Assembly (NCBI RefSeq): GCF_905171775.1
Contig: NC_053491.1
Span: 134,662,483 to 134,726,482 of the forward strand
Length of the DNA: 64,000 nucleotides
Reading direction: 5' to 3'
Source of the DNA: Rana temporaria
Taxonomy: Eukaryota; Chordata; Amphibia; Anura; Ranidae
Part shown: positions 1-11,489 of the stretch, piece after piece
Position numbering within the stretch: the first letter of the stretch is position 1
Layout: each line of letters begins with the position of its first letter
Made by a program: the position numbers and the translations under genes
The notes under the pieces: model-generated
What the model saw: only the letters and a program-made list of their open reading frames with translations
Told to the model about the DNA's origin: nothing
The model's database searches: none

Positions 1-83
1 CTCCGGACCCCCAGGCCCCCCCTACCTCGGGAAAAACTAACTCAGGCCTCCCCCTGACTTGACCAACTACACTCCCCTTAATT

Positions 84-942
84 CAGGGGTGTCCAAACTT
101 TTTTCAAAGAGGGCCAGATTTGATGAAGTGAACATGCAGGAGGGCTGACCATTTTTGCCTGACATTCTTTGAACAATTAAAATTCGGCCTAAGTGTGTTT
201 GTCCGAGCAACTTATACACCACCCAACAAGTACTCTCCTGCCTTTGTGGCTGTATGTGGTGAAGAGATGAGCTTGGGCGTGTTATTTATATCTATCTAGA
301 TATCTATAGATATCTAGATAGATATATATCGTTTGTGGCCCCAGTGAATCCCCGAGCCCCGCTCAACACTAAGGATGAGCTCGGGAGTGTTATTTTATGT
401 ATAACTTATTTTTTGGCGTATAACACGCACCTACACTTTAAGAGGGAAGTTTCAGGGGAAAAAAAACAATTTTAAATAAAGAAATGTGAAGCAAAAAAAG
501 GGTCAGTGCCCATTGCCATGAATGCAGCCTCCCCATTGCCATGAATGCAGCCTCCCCATTGCCATGAATGCAGCCTGATCATGCCCATTTGCAGCCTTGG
601 AGGGGACAGGAGGGGGCGGGACGAGCGCTAACAGATTACATGCAGGAGAATATCCTGTTTTCTTGGCGGCCTCTTTAATACCAAGTCCTGCCTTCTATGA
701 AAGACAGAACAGTCGTCCAATGGCAGCCCAGGAGACAGAACTTCCTAGTACAGATGCCGCTGAGTAATCGCTTGTTATGTCCCCTTCCCGTCCCCTCTGA
801 GGTAGCGCCAATAAATACAGTATATATCTTTAGTAGCCCAGGGGCCGCAAAAGATATATATATATCCAAATTACCAGGGGGGCTGCATTAAACCGGAACA
901 AGGGCTGCATTCGGCCCGCGGGCCGGACTTTGGACATGCCTG
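84..942. mobile_element. Non-autonomous hAT-type DNA transposon, copy 1
   Basis: The element begins CAGGGGTGTCCAAACTTTT and ends GGACTTTGGACATGCCTG, an imperfect terminal inverted repeat of the CAG...CTG type. It is flanked by an exact 8-bp duplication CCTTAATT at 76-83 and 943-950, the length hAT transposases generate. No transposase frame is visible inside. It contains a 24-bp minisatellite and ends in a GC-rich CCCGCGGGCC segment. A second copy of the same family lies at 32177-33059 with its own duplication, which confirms the boundaries. Short open frames here are shadows of the repeat. Confidence 0.88.
511..576. repeat. 24-bp minisatellite, 3 units
   Basis: Three near-identical units of CATTGCCATGAATGCAGCCT plus CCCC lie inside the hAT element. 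The sister element at 32177 carries about eight more diverged units, so the array has changed length since the copies separated. Confidence 0.85.
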
Positions 943-950
943 CCTTAATT

Positions 951-1298
951 GAACCCCTATAAGTGCTGTTTCCCTGCTACCTAGTCATACCAGCCATGCT
1001 CTTAATACTACGCATTGCTATGGGTTTCTCTTTTTATAGAGGTTTACTGCACCATGAAGCTTCTCTTTGTATAACTTCATAATCGGTAACTGTGGCTGTG
1101 AACTGCTTTTGATATGGAGCTCTAGGGCTTTGATCCATAGTGGATAGATTTTAGTCTGAGCAGGCTGGAAGACACATTTTCACAAGGGCTTTTGGATCTC
1201 CTGTGTTGAGATCTATAAGTTTGGTAAGTATGGTAGTATGTGGATTTGCCTTTAGTAAATAACCCCTCCCCCCCATGTTTTCTCTAATTAGTGATACT
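951..1298. other. Unassigned intergenic sequence
   Basis: AT-rich sequence without a supported reading frame. From about 1219 it carries a short partial copy (GTGGATTTGCCTTTAGTAAATAA) of the fold-back ends described in the next entry. I see no gene or RNA. Confidence 0.5.
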
Positions 1299-1544
1299 TA
1301 GGGGTTTATTTACTGAAGGCAAATCCACTTTGCACTGCAAGTGCACTTGGAAGTGCAGTCGCTGTAGATCCAAGGGAGTCATGCAAGGAAAATAAAAAGC
1401 AGCATTTTTGCTTGGATGTTAAAATCAGTAGAGCTTCCCCTCATTTCAGGGCTTCCCCTCAGATTTACAGCGACTGCACTTCCAAGTGCACTTGCAGTGC
1501 ACCTGTAGTGCAGTGTGGATTTGCCTCTAGTAAATCAATCCCTA
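1299..1544. mobile_element. Fold-back (palindromic) MITE
   Basis: The left arm starts TAGGGGTTTATTTACTGAAG and the right arm ends with its imperfect complement TAGTAAATCAATCCCTA. The core repeats the same inversion: AGTGCACTTGGAAGTGCAGTCGCTG reads back as CAGCGACTGCACTTCCAAGTGCACT. The element could fold into one long hairpin. It has no coding capacity and directly abuts the next element at 1546. Confidence 0.75.
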
Positions 1545-1545
1545 A

Positions 1546-1918
1546 AGCCTCGTACACACAATCAGATTGTTGGCAGGGGATTGTCTGTGGACAGACTGTT
1601 GGGTGACATGCTAGTAAATTTTCCGCGGACAATGGTCTGTTGTCAGATTTTATGATGGTCAGTACACAAGTCCGTCACACAAAAGTTAAAAGTTCAAACA
1701 CGCATGCTCGGAATCATTGCTCACCAAAAACGATATTAGCAGAAGGGGCCCAAAGGGTGGCGCTCAAGAGCTGAAATTCCTTGTAGTACGTTACTACGTT
1801 CGTTTTTGTTGGCTGACAATTGTGTACCATTAGTATGCAAGACAAGATCCAGGCACATGCCCTGAAGAAAAAAAACAGACCCTCGGTTGGCCAACAATCA
1901 GATCGTGTGTACAAGGCT
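1546..1918. mobile_element. PIF/Harbinger-like MITE (family C, TACACAC ends)
   Basis: The ends are AGCCTCGTACACACAATC and GATCGTGTGTACAAGGCT, imperfect inverted repeats of family C, which recurs at least ten times in this window. This copy is older than most: the flanking triplets are TAA and TCA. The interior has a GCATGCTCGGAA segment and an AAAGGGTGGCG segment shared with other copies. No transposase is present. Confidence 0.8.
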
Positions 1919-1978
1919 TCAGTGTTTTTATTGCGCCATTTAATTATGCATGTAGAGTTTCTTTGGATTTGCATTTAT

Positions 1979-2930
1979 TTAACCACTTAAGACCCGGACC
2001 AAAATGCAGGTAAAGGACCAGGCCCCTTTTTGCGATTCGGCACTGCGTCGCTTTAACTGACAATTGCGCGGTAGTGCGATGTGGCTCCCAAACAAAATTG
2101 GCGTCCCTTTTTCCCACAAATAGAGCTTTCTTTTGGTGGTATTTGATCACCTCTGCGGTTATTAGTTTGTGCGCTATAAACAAAAATAGAGCGACAATTT
2201 TGAAAAAAATTCAATATTTTTTACTTGTTGCTATAAATATCCCCCAAAAATATATAAAAATAAACATTTTTTTTTCCTCAGTTTAAGCCGATACGTATTC
2301 TTCTACCTATTTTTGTTAAAAAATTTATAGCGTTTACAAAGTAGGGGATAGTTTTATTGCATTTTTATGATTTTTTTTTTTACTACCAATGGCGGCGATC
2401 AGCGATTTTTTTTCGTGACTGCGACATGGCGGACACTTCGGACAATTTTGACACATTTTTGGGACCATTGTCATTTTCACAGCAAAAAAATGCATTAAAA
2501 ATGCATTGTTTACTGTGAAAATGACAATTGCAGTTTGGGAGTTAACCACAAGGGGGCAATGAAGGGGTTAAGTGTGACCTCATCTGTGTTTCTAACTGTA
2601 GGGGTGTGTGGCTGTAGGTCTGACGTCATTGATTGTGGTTCCCTATATTAGGGAACACACGATCGATGACGGCGCCACAGTGAAGAACGGAGAAGCTGTG
2701 TTTACACACAGCTCTCCCCGTTCTTCAGATCTGGGGACCGATCGTGGGACTCCAGCGGCGATTGGGTCTGCGAGTCCTGCGGCCGCGGTCACGGAGCTTC
2801 GGACCAGGTCGCGGGCGCGCTCCCGCGACCCACGGCTGGGCTTTTAACAATCACGTACAGGTACGTGATTGGGCCCAGCCGTGCCATTCTGCCGACGTAT
2901 ATCGGCGTTAGGCGGTCCTTAAGTGGTTAA
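1979..2930 (+). mobile_element. TTAA-flanked MITE (family A), full length
   Basis: Begins TTAACCACTTAAGACCCGG and ends CGGTCCTTAAGTGGTTAA, giving inverted ends CCACTTAAG(G/A)ACC with TTAA on both sides. A TTAA target duplication with ends beginning CC is the signature of piggyBac transposases, so this is probably a piggyBac-dependent non-autonomous element; that assignment is inference. The interior includes the recognisable GTCGCTTTAACTGACAATTG block and a GC-rich right third. Translated frames are not conserved between copies and are not genes. Confidence 0.8.
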
Positions 2931-3049
2931 AGGGGCAAGCACACGTTATGCTTACATTAAGTCAGGTGTTCAGATTTGAAAAGGTGCTGCTGCTGTTGGT
3001 GCAGGACGCAGGTTTTTTACATCTATTTTTGATAGGGTAATCTTCCACA

Positions 3050-3182
3050 GTGAGCAGCATTATTATTATACAGGATTTATGTAGCTCCAACAGTTTACGC
3101 AGCGCTTTACAACTTGAGGGTAGACAGTACAAATACAATACACTTTAATACAGCAGGAATCAGCTCCTCATAGCTTACAATC
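3050..3182 (+). repeat. Interrupted interspersed repeat, left piece
   Basis: This piece (CAGCATTATTATTATACAGG through CTTACAATCTAA) and the piece at 6146-6560 read as one continuous repeat of a type I recognise from frog genomes. Two younger transposons, 3186-5123 and 5123-6145, are inserted at the TAA here. The class of the repeat is not clear from sequence alone. Confidence 0.6.
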
Positions 3183-3185
3183 TAA

Positions 3186-5123
3186 AGGCCTGTACACACG
3201 GTCTGACTTTTTGCCAACAAACTTCAAAATCTGCAAGTTTTAAAATGTGTCCGATCGTGTGTTTTATCGGACAAAAAGTTTGGTCTGCAAACGGACAAAC
3301 TTTACGTCAACAAAAGTCCGATGGTGCTTAGTGCGATCGTGTGTACAGCAAGCAATCAGACTTTTGTACAAAGTACAAACACGCATGCTCAGACGCAAAG
3401 ACAAGCCGAAAGTAGACATGTGCACTGCCAAAAAAATAGTTTTTTTCGTTAATGTTACGAAAATTCGGAAATTGAATAAATCGAAATTTGAAACATTTTT
3501 CAATTTTCGAAATTTCGAATTTTCGAAATTCGGAAATATGAAAATTCGAAATTTGAAAAATTCAAAATCTGAAAAATTCAAAATCTGAAAAATCCAAAAT
3601 CTGAAAAATTCAAAATCTAAATTCGAAAATTGAAAAATGCGAAATTTGAAAAAATTCGAAAATTCGAAACTTGAAAAATTCGAAAATTCGAAAATGGAAA
3701 AATTCGAAAATGGAAAAATTCGAAAATGGAAAAATTAGAAAATTCGAAACTTGAAAAATTCGATAATGTTTGCGCATTTCCGAATTTCCAAAAACCCGAA
3801 TTTCCGAAATTCGTAAATACGAAAATTCGGAAATTAAAAAAAAACGTAAAAATTTGTTTGTATTTGAAAGAGCACATTCGTGACATTTGAAAATTGAAAA
3901 ATTTGAAATTCCGAATTTTCGAATTTTTCCATTTTCGAATTTTTCAATTTTCGAATTTTTCAAGTTTCGAATTTTTTCAAATTTCGAATTTTTCAATTTT
4001 CGAATTTTTCACTTTTCCAATTTCGAATTTTTCAAATTTTGAATTTTTCAAATTTCGAATTTTTCAAGTTTCGAATTTTTCAAATTTCGAATTTTCGTAT
4101 TTCCGAATTTCGGAAATTCGGATTTTCGGAAATTTGGAAATACGAAAACAATTTCAATTTTCGAATTTTTCAATTTTCGAATTTTTCAATTTTCGAATTT
4201 TTCAATTTTCGAATTTTTCAATTTTCGAATTTTTCAATTTTTTAAGTTTCGAAATTCGGAAATATGAAAATTCGAAAAATTCTAAATTTGAAAAATTCAA
4301 AATCTGAAAAATTCAAAATCTGAAAAATCCAAAATCTGAAAAATTCAAAATCTAAATTCGAAAATTGAAAAATGCGAAATTTGAAAAAATTCGAAAATTC
4401 GAAACTTGAAAAATTCGAAAATTCCAAAATGGAAAAATTCGAAAATGGAAAAATTCGAAAATGGAAAAATTCGAAAATTCAGAATTTCAAATTTTTCAAT
4501 TTTCGAATTTTCGAAATTCGTAATTACGAAAATTCGGAAATACGAAAATACGAAAATTCGAAATTCGGAAATTGAATAGATCGAAATTTGAAACATTTTG
4601 CAATTTTCGAATTTTCGAAATTCGGAAATCCGAAAATTCGAAATTTGAAAAATTCAAAATCTAAAAAAATTCAAAATCTGAAAAATTCAAAATTGGAAAA
4701 GTGAAAAATTCGAAAATTGAAATTTTCGTATTTCCGAATTTTTTTTATTTGAAAGTGGGATTTTATATATTTTTTTGTGGGTCAAGTTAGCACAACCCCA
4801 TTGCGCAACATGTCTGCTTGATGAACGGATGTTCAGAAACTAACAAAATTGCACGAAACTGAAAATCGCGAATGCACACAGATGAAACCTCTACTAACTC
4901 TCGATTAGCAGAAGGAGCCCAAAGGGTGACGCCGGAGAATTGAACTTCCTCTTTTAAACTCTCGTCACTACGTTGAAATGTCACTACGTTGAAATGTCAC
5001 TACATTCGTGTTTGTTGCCGAAAAAGTCAGATCGTGTGTATGCTATGGGTGTGACCGGACAACTCCCTTCGGACAAAAATCCAAGGGAAAGTTTGTTGGA
5101 TGTCCGACCGTGTGTACGAGGCT
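3186..5123. mobile_element. Family C PIF/Harbinger-like element expanded by AT-rich insert
   Basis: Left end AGGCCTGTACACACGG and right end CCGTGTGTACGAGGCT are inverted repeats, and TAA flanks both sides (3183-3185 and 5124-5126). The element proper is only about 600 bp. The rest is the AT-rich block at 3412-4770, which splits it. The typical internal GCATGCTCAGA segment is at about 3382, just before the split. Confidence 0.75.
3412..4770. repeat. AT-rich GAAAATTCG satellite-like block with strand switches
   Basis: About 1.3 kb is built from variants of GAAAATTCGAAAATTCG. The purine-rich form occupies roughly 3480-3860, its complement 3895-4255, and the purine-rich form again 4260-4480, so the block contains large inverted arms. 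The left edge TAGACATGTGCACTG matches the terminus of the hAT-type elements at 20368 and 56698, so the block is probably an expanded member of that family whose right end is lost. Overlapping frames of 60-137 codons on both strands (all Phe/Arg/Ile or Lys/Asn/Ser) are artefacts of the repeat. Confidence 0.8.
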
Positions 5124-6145
5124 TAACCACTTGGGATCCGCCTGCCGTCAATTGACGGCTACAGCGCGGATCCCAAAAGCCAACAGGACGTCAATTGACG
5201 TCCGCCCCTTTGGGCGGTCCCCGCGCGCGCTCCAGAGCGCGCAGCGGGGAAAATCTGTGTTGGCCGTGTCCCTTGGACACAGCCAATTACAGATCGCCGC
5301 GAACGGCCAATCAGAGTGGCCGTTTGCGATCTGTGCGGCCAATGAGAGATGATCTCATATGTAAACATATGAGATCATCTCTCATTGCCGTTTTACACAG
5401 AGACAGCGGTGCTGTCTCTGGAGGGGAGACCGATCTGTGTCTCTTGTACATAGAGACACAGATCGGTCACCCCCCCAGTCACCCCCCTTCCACCTACAGT
5501 TAGAACACTTTATAGGAAACATATTTAACCCCTTCCTCACCCCCTAGTGTTAACCCCTTCAGTGCCAGTCACATTTATACTGTAATTAGTGCATATTTAT
5601 AGCACTGATCGCAGTATAAATATGAATGGCGCCAAAAATGTGTCCGATGTGTCCGCCATAACGTCGCAGTCCCAATAAAAATCGCAGATCGCCGCCATTT
5701 CTAGTAAAAAAAATAATAATAATAAAAAATAATAATTCTGTCCCCTATTTTGTAAGCGCTATAACTTTTGCGCAAACCAGTCGCTTATTGCGATTTTTTT
5801 TTTTTTTACCAAAAATATGTAGAAGAATACGTATCCGCCTAAACTGAGAAAAAAATGTGTTGTTTTTTTTAAATTGGGATATTTATTATAGCAACAAGTA
5901 AAAAATATTGTATTTTTTTTCAAAATTGTCGCACTTTTTTGTTTATAGCGCAAAAAATAAAAACCGCACAGGCGATCAAATACCACCAAAATAAAGCTCT
6001 ACTTGTGGGGAAAAAAGGACGTCAATTTTGTTTGGGAGCCACGTCGCACGACCGCGCAATTGTTAGTTAAAGCGACGCAGTGCCGAAAGCTGAAATTTCA
6101 CTTGGGCAGGAGGGGGGTTTATGTGCCCAGTAAGCAAGTGGTTAA
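5123..6145 (-). mobile_element. TTAA-flanked MITE (family A), reverse orientation
   Basis: TTAA at 5123-5126 and 6142-6145 bounds inverted ends CCACTTGGGAT and AAGCAAGTGG. The diagnostic block reads in reverse (AGTTAAAGCGACGCAGTGCC near 6065). Its left TTAA is made from the last T of the family C element and that element's TAA duplication, so it inserted after that element. The interior also has a perfect ATATGAGATCATCTCTCAT palindrome-type segment near 5345-5385. Confidence 0.8.
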
Positions 6146-6560
6146 GAGGGAAGGTCAAGAAAAACAAGAGGTAATAACTGTGGGGGATGTGCTGAAAATA
6201 CAGTTGTTAAGTGGGGCAGATAGGCTTCTCAGAAGAGACATGTTTTCAGGGATTGTCTGAAAGTGGACAAAGTAGGAGAAAGTTAGATAAATTGGGGTAG
6301 AGCATTCCAGAGAATAGGAGAGGCTCTGGAGAAGTCATAGAGGCAAGCATGGGATGAGATGACAAGGGAGTTAGAGAGCAAGAGGTCTTGGGGGCCAAGT
6401 TGTGGACATCTTTGTAAGTTATTGTTAGTATCTTGAATTTAATTTGTCTGTTGAGTGGCAGCCAATGGAGGGATTGCCAGAGAGATTAATCAGACGCTGC
6501 GTGGTTTGTAAGGTGGATGAGCCTGGCAGCAGCATTCATAGACTGAAGTGGGGATAGGAG
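6146..6560 (+). repeat. Interrupted interspersed repeat, right piece
   Basis: Continuation of the repeat begun at 3050. It contains a TAATAACTGTGGGGGATGTG block, a GCTCTGGAGAAGTCATAGAGG block and a GCAGCCAATGGAGGGATTG block. No intact frame spans it. It may be the tail of a retroelement, but that is not shown. Confidence 0.55.
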
Positions 6561-7149
6561 TATGTAGGTAGTAAAGATTGTAGAACTCCTGGTGAAGACT
6601 AGAGGAAAGAAAGATAGGAATAAAGAAGTTTGGTATAATAATTAAGGTCCCTAGTTGATATACAGGCGAAGAAGCATTTGTATAACATAAAGAATTTTGT
6701 ATAACTGTCAATTTTTGTATAAAATTTATAAAAAAGGAAATTAAAACAACTTCTAGGGAAGATTTTACACCCCCATTTGCACGTTCTAAGTAGAGAGTCT
6801 CCTATACATGACAGATGATCCCAAGGTGAGGGATGATAGAGGAGAGCCCATTTTTGGACCCTCTCCTATTTGTCAAGTTTATTTACGGTCCTTGGACCCT
6901 CCCTCCCACCCCCATGTCTCTTGTTTTCTTTTCACTCTCTATTTACCCCTTATTTTTGTATGTTCAGTATAATAATTATAGAAATACGGCATCCACACTG
7001 ACAATTTCAGGTAGCCACAGGCTTGTTCCATTCTTGATTTAGAGAAACAATGTAGAGAATTGCCTAATTCTGTGGGAATTTAGAACCCATTACTATATTA
7101 GATCAGATTGTGTACTACTACTCCTTTTTGTTAACTGTGAAATGCATAA
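6561..7149. other. Unassigned intergenic sequence
   Basis: Low-GC sequence without a supported gene. The short frames at 6490-6711 (minus) and 6833-7042 (plus) lack splice context, domain motifs or repeat-independent support. Confidence 0.5.
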
Positions 7150-7648
7150 TTAAAGTGGATGTAAACCCTCCATACACCCAGTGAAGTGAACAGCCTCAGA
7201 TGATACACAGGGATGAACTAAATCTCCCTACCTAGGTTTTACAGGTATATCTGATGTCTTCACATTTATATACTGTTTAGAAAGTTCAGATCGTGTTAGG
7301 AAATTTTCTCTTCCTGTTTAACACAGAGTGTGATGTCTGGGCATACAGCTAAAATTGCTGATTGCAGGAAAGATACACACCCCCTCTCATCATAGGCAGA
7401 GACTCTCAGACGTGTTTTGTAACAGGGCCAGTTCCCTGCTAATCTATTTATAGCAACCTCCCCAGACAGAAATGTCAGGCAGCTTTTATCTGATGTGTCC
7501 GAGAATTTGTCAGGAGTTATCAGGCTGATAACAGAGGAACAGTTCAGGAGAGAGCTACGGGACTTAGCTCTTTGAAGACAGATAACCAAATACTGCAGAT
7601 ATATGTGCCCAGCTCAAATTTCATGAATTGGGCTTACATCCACATTAA
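7150..7648. mobile_element. TTAA-flanked MITE with AGTGGATGTAAACCC ends
   Basis: Starts TTAAAGTGGATGTAAACCC and ends GGGCTTACATCCACATTAA. The ends are inverted repeats with one or two mismatches and TTAA on each side. No transposase frame is present; the 97-codon minus-strand frame at 7296-7589 lies wholly inside the element and is not evidence for a gene. Confidence 0.72.
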
Positions 7649-7835
7649 GGATTTAAAAAAACATACATTTCAATTAATGAATATCCTGAGGGGCAGAGGA
7701 AAGAACGTATTTAGTGATCTGTCTGAATTGATGTACACACTACTGCATTTGGTTTACGAAGACTATGACAATGAAGTTTCATAAGAGAGAATAATAGTAT
7801 AGTTTAATACAAAATTGAAAATGATCTGCCTAGGT

Positions 7836-8373
7836 TTAAAGTGGAGTTCCACCCATAAATATAACATTACATCAGTAGTTTTAAAAAAATGTCATTAGTC
7901 CTTTAAGAATTTTTTTTTTTTTAGATGCCTTCAAAGTGTTGTTGCTAGGCAGAATAGTTAATCTTCCCTCTTCCTGCACCTAGGTGCTTAAGCTTCCTAA
8001 CCTACACCACACAGACTCCTGGGAATGTAGTGGGTGTAACTTTCCAGGAGTCTGTGCACTCTCGAAGAATCATGTGACTTGGACAGTACAGGTGCTGAAA
8101 CCTGATCTGAAACCTATTACACTGCTTGTGCAGCACTGAGCATGTGCGAGATCTGCAAGGCTGAAATCCAGGAAGTCATACAGTCTGGCTTCATGATGCC
8201 CACACTTAAGATGGCCCCAGTCAATTTCTATTTTATAAAGTGTCTAAATGCTGTAACAACCTAACAAAACAGACCTTAGTTTACAGACTAACTTTACTAG
8301 AATACATTAAGCTTGTGTATTACAGGGGTATTTATATTTAAAAAGTAAAATTGTGGCCGGAACTCCGCTTTAA
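7836..8373. mobile_element. TTAA-flanked MITE with GTGGAGTTCC ends
   Basis: Starts TTAAAGTGGAGTTCCACCC and ends GGCCGGAACTCCGCTTTAA, inverted ends bounded by TTAA. Elements with the same kind of ends occur at 19511 and 51310-51640. Non-coding. Confidence 0.75.
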
Positions 8374-9235
8374 AAAAAAAAAAAATCTCAAAAAGAGTGC
8401 ACACAACATGTTTCTTTTAGATACCCAGCCTAGCTACCAAAAATATGTTGCTTAATCTTTATAGTTATGTGTACTATGAATGATGCAGCCAACCATGAAA
8501 GATGAGAGTTTATTATTAAGGTAAGGTGTACATAATGGAGTGTTTGTTCTTTTTACTCCCTGCTATTGTGCCTTGTATGACTGAATGCATCTGAATGCAA
8601 CAGAGCTCTGATTACAGAATTCTGTGGTAATAAAAGCTGGGTTACCTTTGGAGTCAGATCTACACCTATTGCTATTTAGATACTCAGTGTTTTAATTTAC
8701 AAGGAATTTGGCTATTCTCCAAAACATTTATCATAAAGGTTCTGGATTATGTCATTGTGACCAAACCTTAATTACACAGTAATTTTAGTACTTGTTAATA
8801 CATTCATTTTTGTATGTGTATTTATCTTTCCAGCATGTTTTGTTAATAAAGCTTTGAATCCTAATCCACATGTATTACTTTTTTCATTCATTGCAAACCT
8901 CAAAGTCAATGAAAGGACTAAACAGAACAGATAAAGATGTGAAAAAAAAAAGAAATACAGATCTGCAATATGTGATGACGTGAAACAGCAGATTATTCAT
9001 TTTAAATGTTAGGATTTGATTGTCGAAATCAGTTCCAGAGGGTGTTTTTATAGGGATGCTTCTTGTACAGCAATGCTTTGCTCTGTATATAGCATGCTCT
9101 GTAGTGGGGATTTTATTGTATTCACCTGTTCTGTACTTCAGCAGTTTTAAGGGTAATCAAAGGTAACACATTTTATAATTAAGGCTGGGTTAGAATGGAT
9201 TGATCTTCCCACAGATACATTTGTCAAAAATATAT
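8374..9235. other. Apparently single-copy AT-rich intergenic sequence
   Basis: No repeat ends or long frames are visible. Two AATAAA-type motifs occur (near 8627 as TAATAAAAG and near 8846 as TTAATAAAGC), the second downstream of a pyrimidine-rich TTTCCAG. This could be ordinary intergenic sequence or the 3' untranslated end of a gene lying to the left; sequence alone does not decide. Confidence 0.35.
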
Positions 9236-10211
9236 ATGTAGCACTATCCCCGTAGGAGCTGCTGGTTAGTTTTGGGCCTTGCACGTTACCTCGTTCCTCG
9301 TCGTCTAGGGATTAAGAGTCAGCAAAATTTTCAATGTCCACAAGTTATAGTTCCTTTCTCTTGCTTTTATTTTCAAACAACTTGTAGAAGTAGAGGGGTG
9401 AAGGATCAGGGGAAGGTTCAGGTGCACAAAACAGATCACTGGGGAATTGCTAAACTTCAAAGTCACACTCACCACTTTCTCTTAAGTGGGTATTGCTCAC
9501 CCGGATAGGCCCCTCTTACCTGGCCTAGCAGCCGGGATGATGCACGGACAAGAATAATCTCAGTCTCTGCCACAGACTGGTTGCAAGTTCAGATGAGGGA
9601 TTCCGGAATCCTCTGCCACAGGATTTGATACCCAGAGATCCAGCCTTGCAGTTCTAGAGCCTTTAAGCCAACCCGGCACACTGGAAGGTATTGTAGGCTA
9701 CAGTGCATCCTTCAATAGGTTACCAGGCCGCCTCTCCCAAAGTACCAGCCTTCCGCTCAGGTCCTCCCCTGGCTTCCTCCATTAAGTGGCTTCTTCCCGC
9801 AGGACAGACAGCACAGGATCACCTCCATGGCGTAATCCCTAGTCAGGGTAACTGGGCCTACTAGTCTGAAATGCAGCCTTGGGCCAGCATGGTCCCAAGG
9901 CTAAAAAATCACACAACACATACCTGATGCCAGGAGGGCCACAAGGTGAAGAGACCCGAAAAATGGTGTCTGCCCCTTAAGTATCCTTCCCCAGCATGCC
10001 CAGCGGGGAGACCACTCCCACTGGGCTGTTCCCGAGGAAAGACACCCAATACACCATGACCTGCTTTAGTTCCAACAGTGGCCTGTGGTGGTACCGCCAC
10101 CTACAGGCAAACAAAGGGAAATCCCTCCAGGCACAGCCATAGCCGGAACATATTCTGATTTAACCCCAATTAACAAAGTCTGAGCTAAACTACCAGCTCA
10201 GACACCCTCTA
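9236..10211. other. GC-richer block, possible LTR or other repeat
   Basis: Composition changes sharply at about 9236 (TGTAGCACTATCCCCGTAGG) and reverts near 10205 (CTCTAAATTTGACA). The block starts TG and ends CA as a solo LTR would, and its sharp edges suggest a single insertion. However, I find no target duplication and no obvious AATAAA, so the class is undetermined. No open frame of note is present. Confidence 0.35.
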
Positions 10212-11282
10212 AATTTGACATAGCCCGCGCATGCTCAGAAGCAAGTTATTAGACGGGAGCGCTCGTTCTGGTAAAACTACCGTTCTGAATGGAGTAAGCA
10301 CATTCATCACGCTGTAACAGACAAAAAAGCGTGAATCGTCTTTTACTAACACAGAATCAGCTAAAGCAGCCCAAAGGCGAATGGAACTTCCCCTTTAAAG
10401 TGCCGTTGTACGTGTTGTACGTCACCGCGCTTTGCTAGATAATTTTTTAAAAACAATGGTGTGTAAGCAACATTGTTTTAATGATGAAGTTGGGAAAACA
10501 TTGGGCCAAATCCTCAAAAAACCTGCCTTACTTAACTTTCAGCAGTTAAGTTACACAGGCGTTAAATTTCTACCTAAGTGCCCGATCCACAAAGCACCTA
10601 CCTAGAAATTACACGCCGTGTAACTTAAGTGCCTCCGTCGCAAGGCGGTCGTCTGATCGAGGGGGCGATTCCTATTTAAATGAGGCGCGCTCCCGCGCCG
10701 GACGTTCGGCGCATGCGTGTGACGTCATTTTTCCCGATGTGCATCGCGCGAACGTACTTTACGTCAGGCTTTGTGGATCGCGACGGGACAATAAAGTTGC
10801 GTCGGGTAAAAAAAAAAATACGCGCCGGGAAAAAAAATTCGAAATTTAAAAAAAAACGCGGCGATCGAAAAAAAGGTTTGTTTTTACAAGGTCTAAACAG
10901 TTTAGGCCTTGTAAAAGCATCCCTAATTTTACGCATGCAAAACATAACTTACGCAGAAAACACAAAGCTAAAAAGCTTTGTGGATCTGCCTAAGTACTCA
11001 TTTGCATACGCAAAGCGGCATTTCGACTCAAAATGCCCCCAGCGGCGGATGCGGTACTGCATCCTAAGATCCGACAGTGTAAGTCTATTACAGATGTCGG
11101 ATCTTATGCCTATCTTTGGAAAAATCCTTCTGAGGATTGTTTCCAAAGATAGCCACAGGGATACGCAGGCTGAACAGCAGTTCCGCCTGCGTATCTCCTT
11201 TGAAGATTTGGCCCATTGTTTTTTAGACATGCTGAAAAACAACATTTTCTTTCATGCTGAAAAATGATTGTGTGTACGCGGC
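10212..11282. mobile_element. Family C element, left-truncated, split by a younger insertion
   Basis: The left portion has the typical internal segment GCATGCTCAGAAGCAAGTT and the GTACGTCACCGCGCTTTG block. The right terminus is GATTGTGTGTACGCGGCA. It is interrupted at 10503-11214 by a family D element. The left inverted end is missing. Confidence 0.7.
10503..11214. mobile_element. Family D MITE (GGGCCAAATC ends), ATT duplication
   Basis: Perfect 10-bp inverted ends GGGCCAAATC and GATTTGGCCC are flanked by ATT at 10500-10502 and 11215-11217. The interior is CpG-rich (CGCGCGAACGTAC, GCATGCGTGTGACGTCA). The 195-codon plus frame starting at 10680 lies almost wholly inside the element, reads across its right end into the family C host, and has no recognised domain, so I do not call it a gene. 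Confidence 0.8.
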
Positions 11283-11489
11283 ATCACTGTGGCAATGCTT
11301 AAGGAAGAACAAGAAAAAAATTATAAATAAAAGTGAGTATGAGAAAATGAAGGAGAAAAAAGGATTGTGCCGGAAAATGTGCCGGAAAAAGAACAAAAAA
11401 AAAAGAAAAGGCATAAGAAATTCAGAATCAGACCGAAAAATAAATATATACATAAATTTGAGGTTTTAAAAAGGTACACTATAACGAAT

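Noticed and set aside
3247..4596. Several overlapping 60-137-codon frames rich in Phe-Arg-Ile or Lys-Asn-Ser
   Set aside because: They are translations of the GAAAATTCG low-complexity block in both orientations; no domain and no conservation beyond the repeat.
10680..11267. 195-codon plus-strand frame
   Set aside because: It lies almost wholly within a family D MITE and reads across its right end into the family C host; no splice context or recognised domain.
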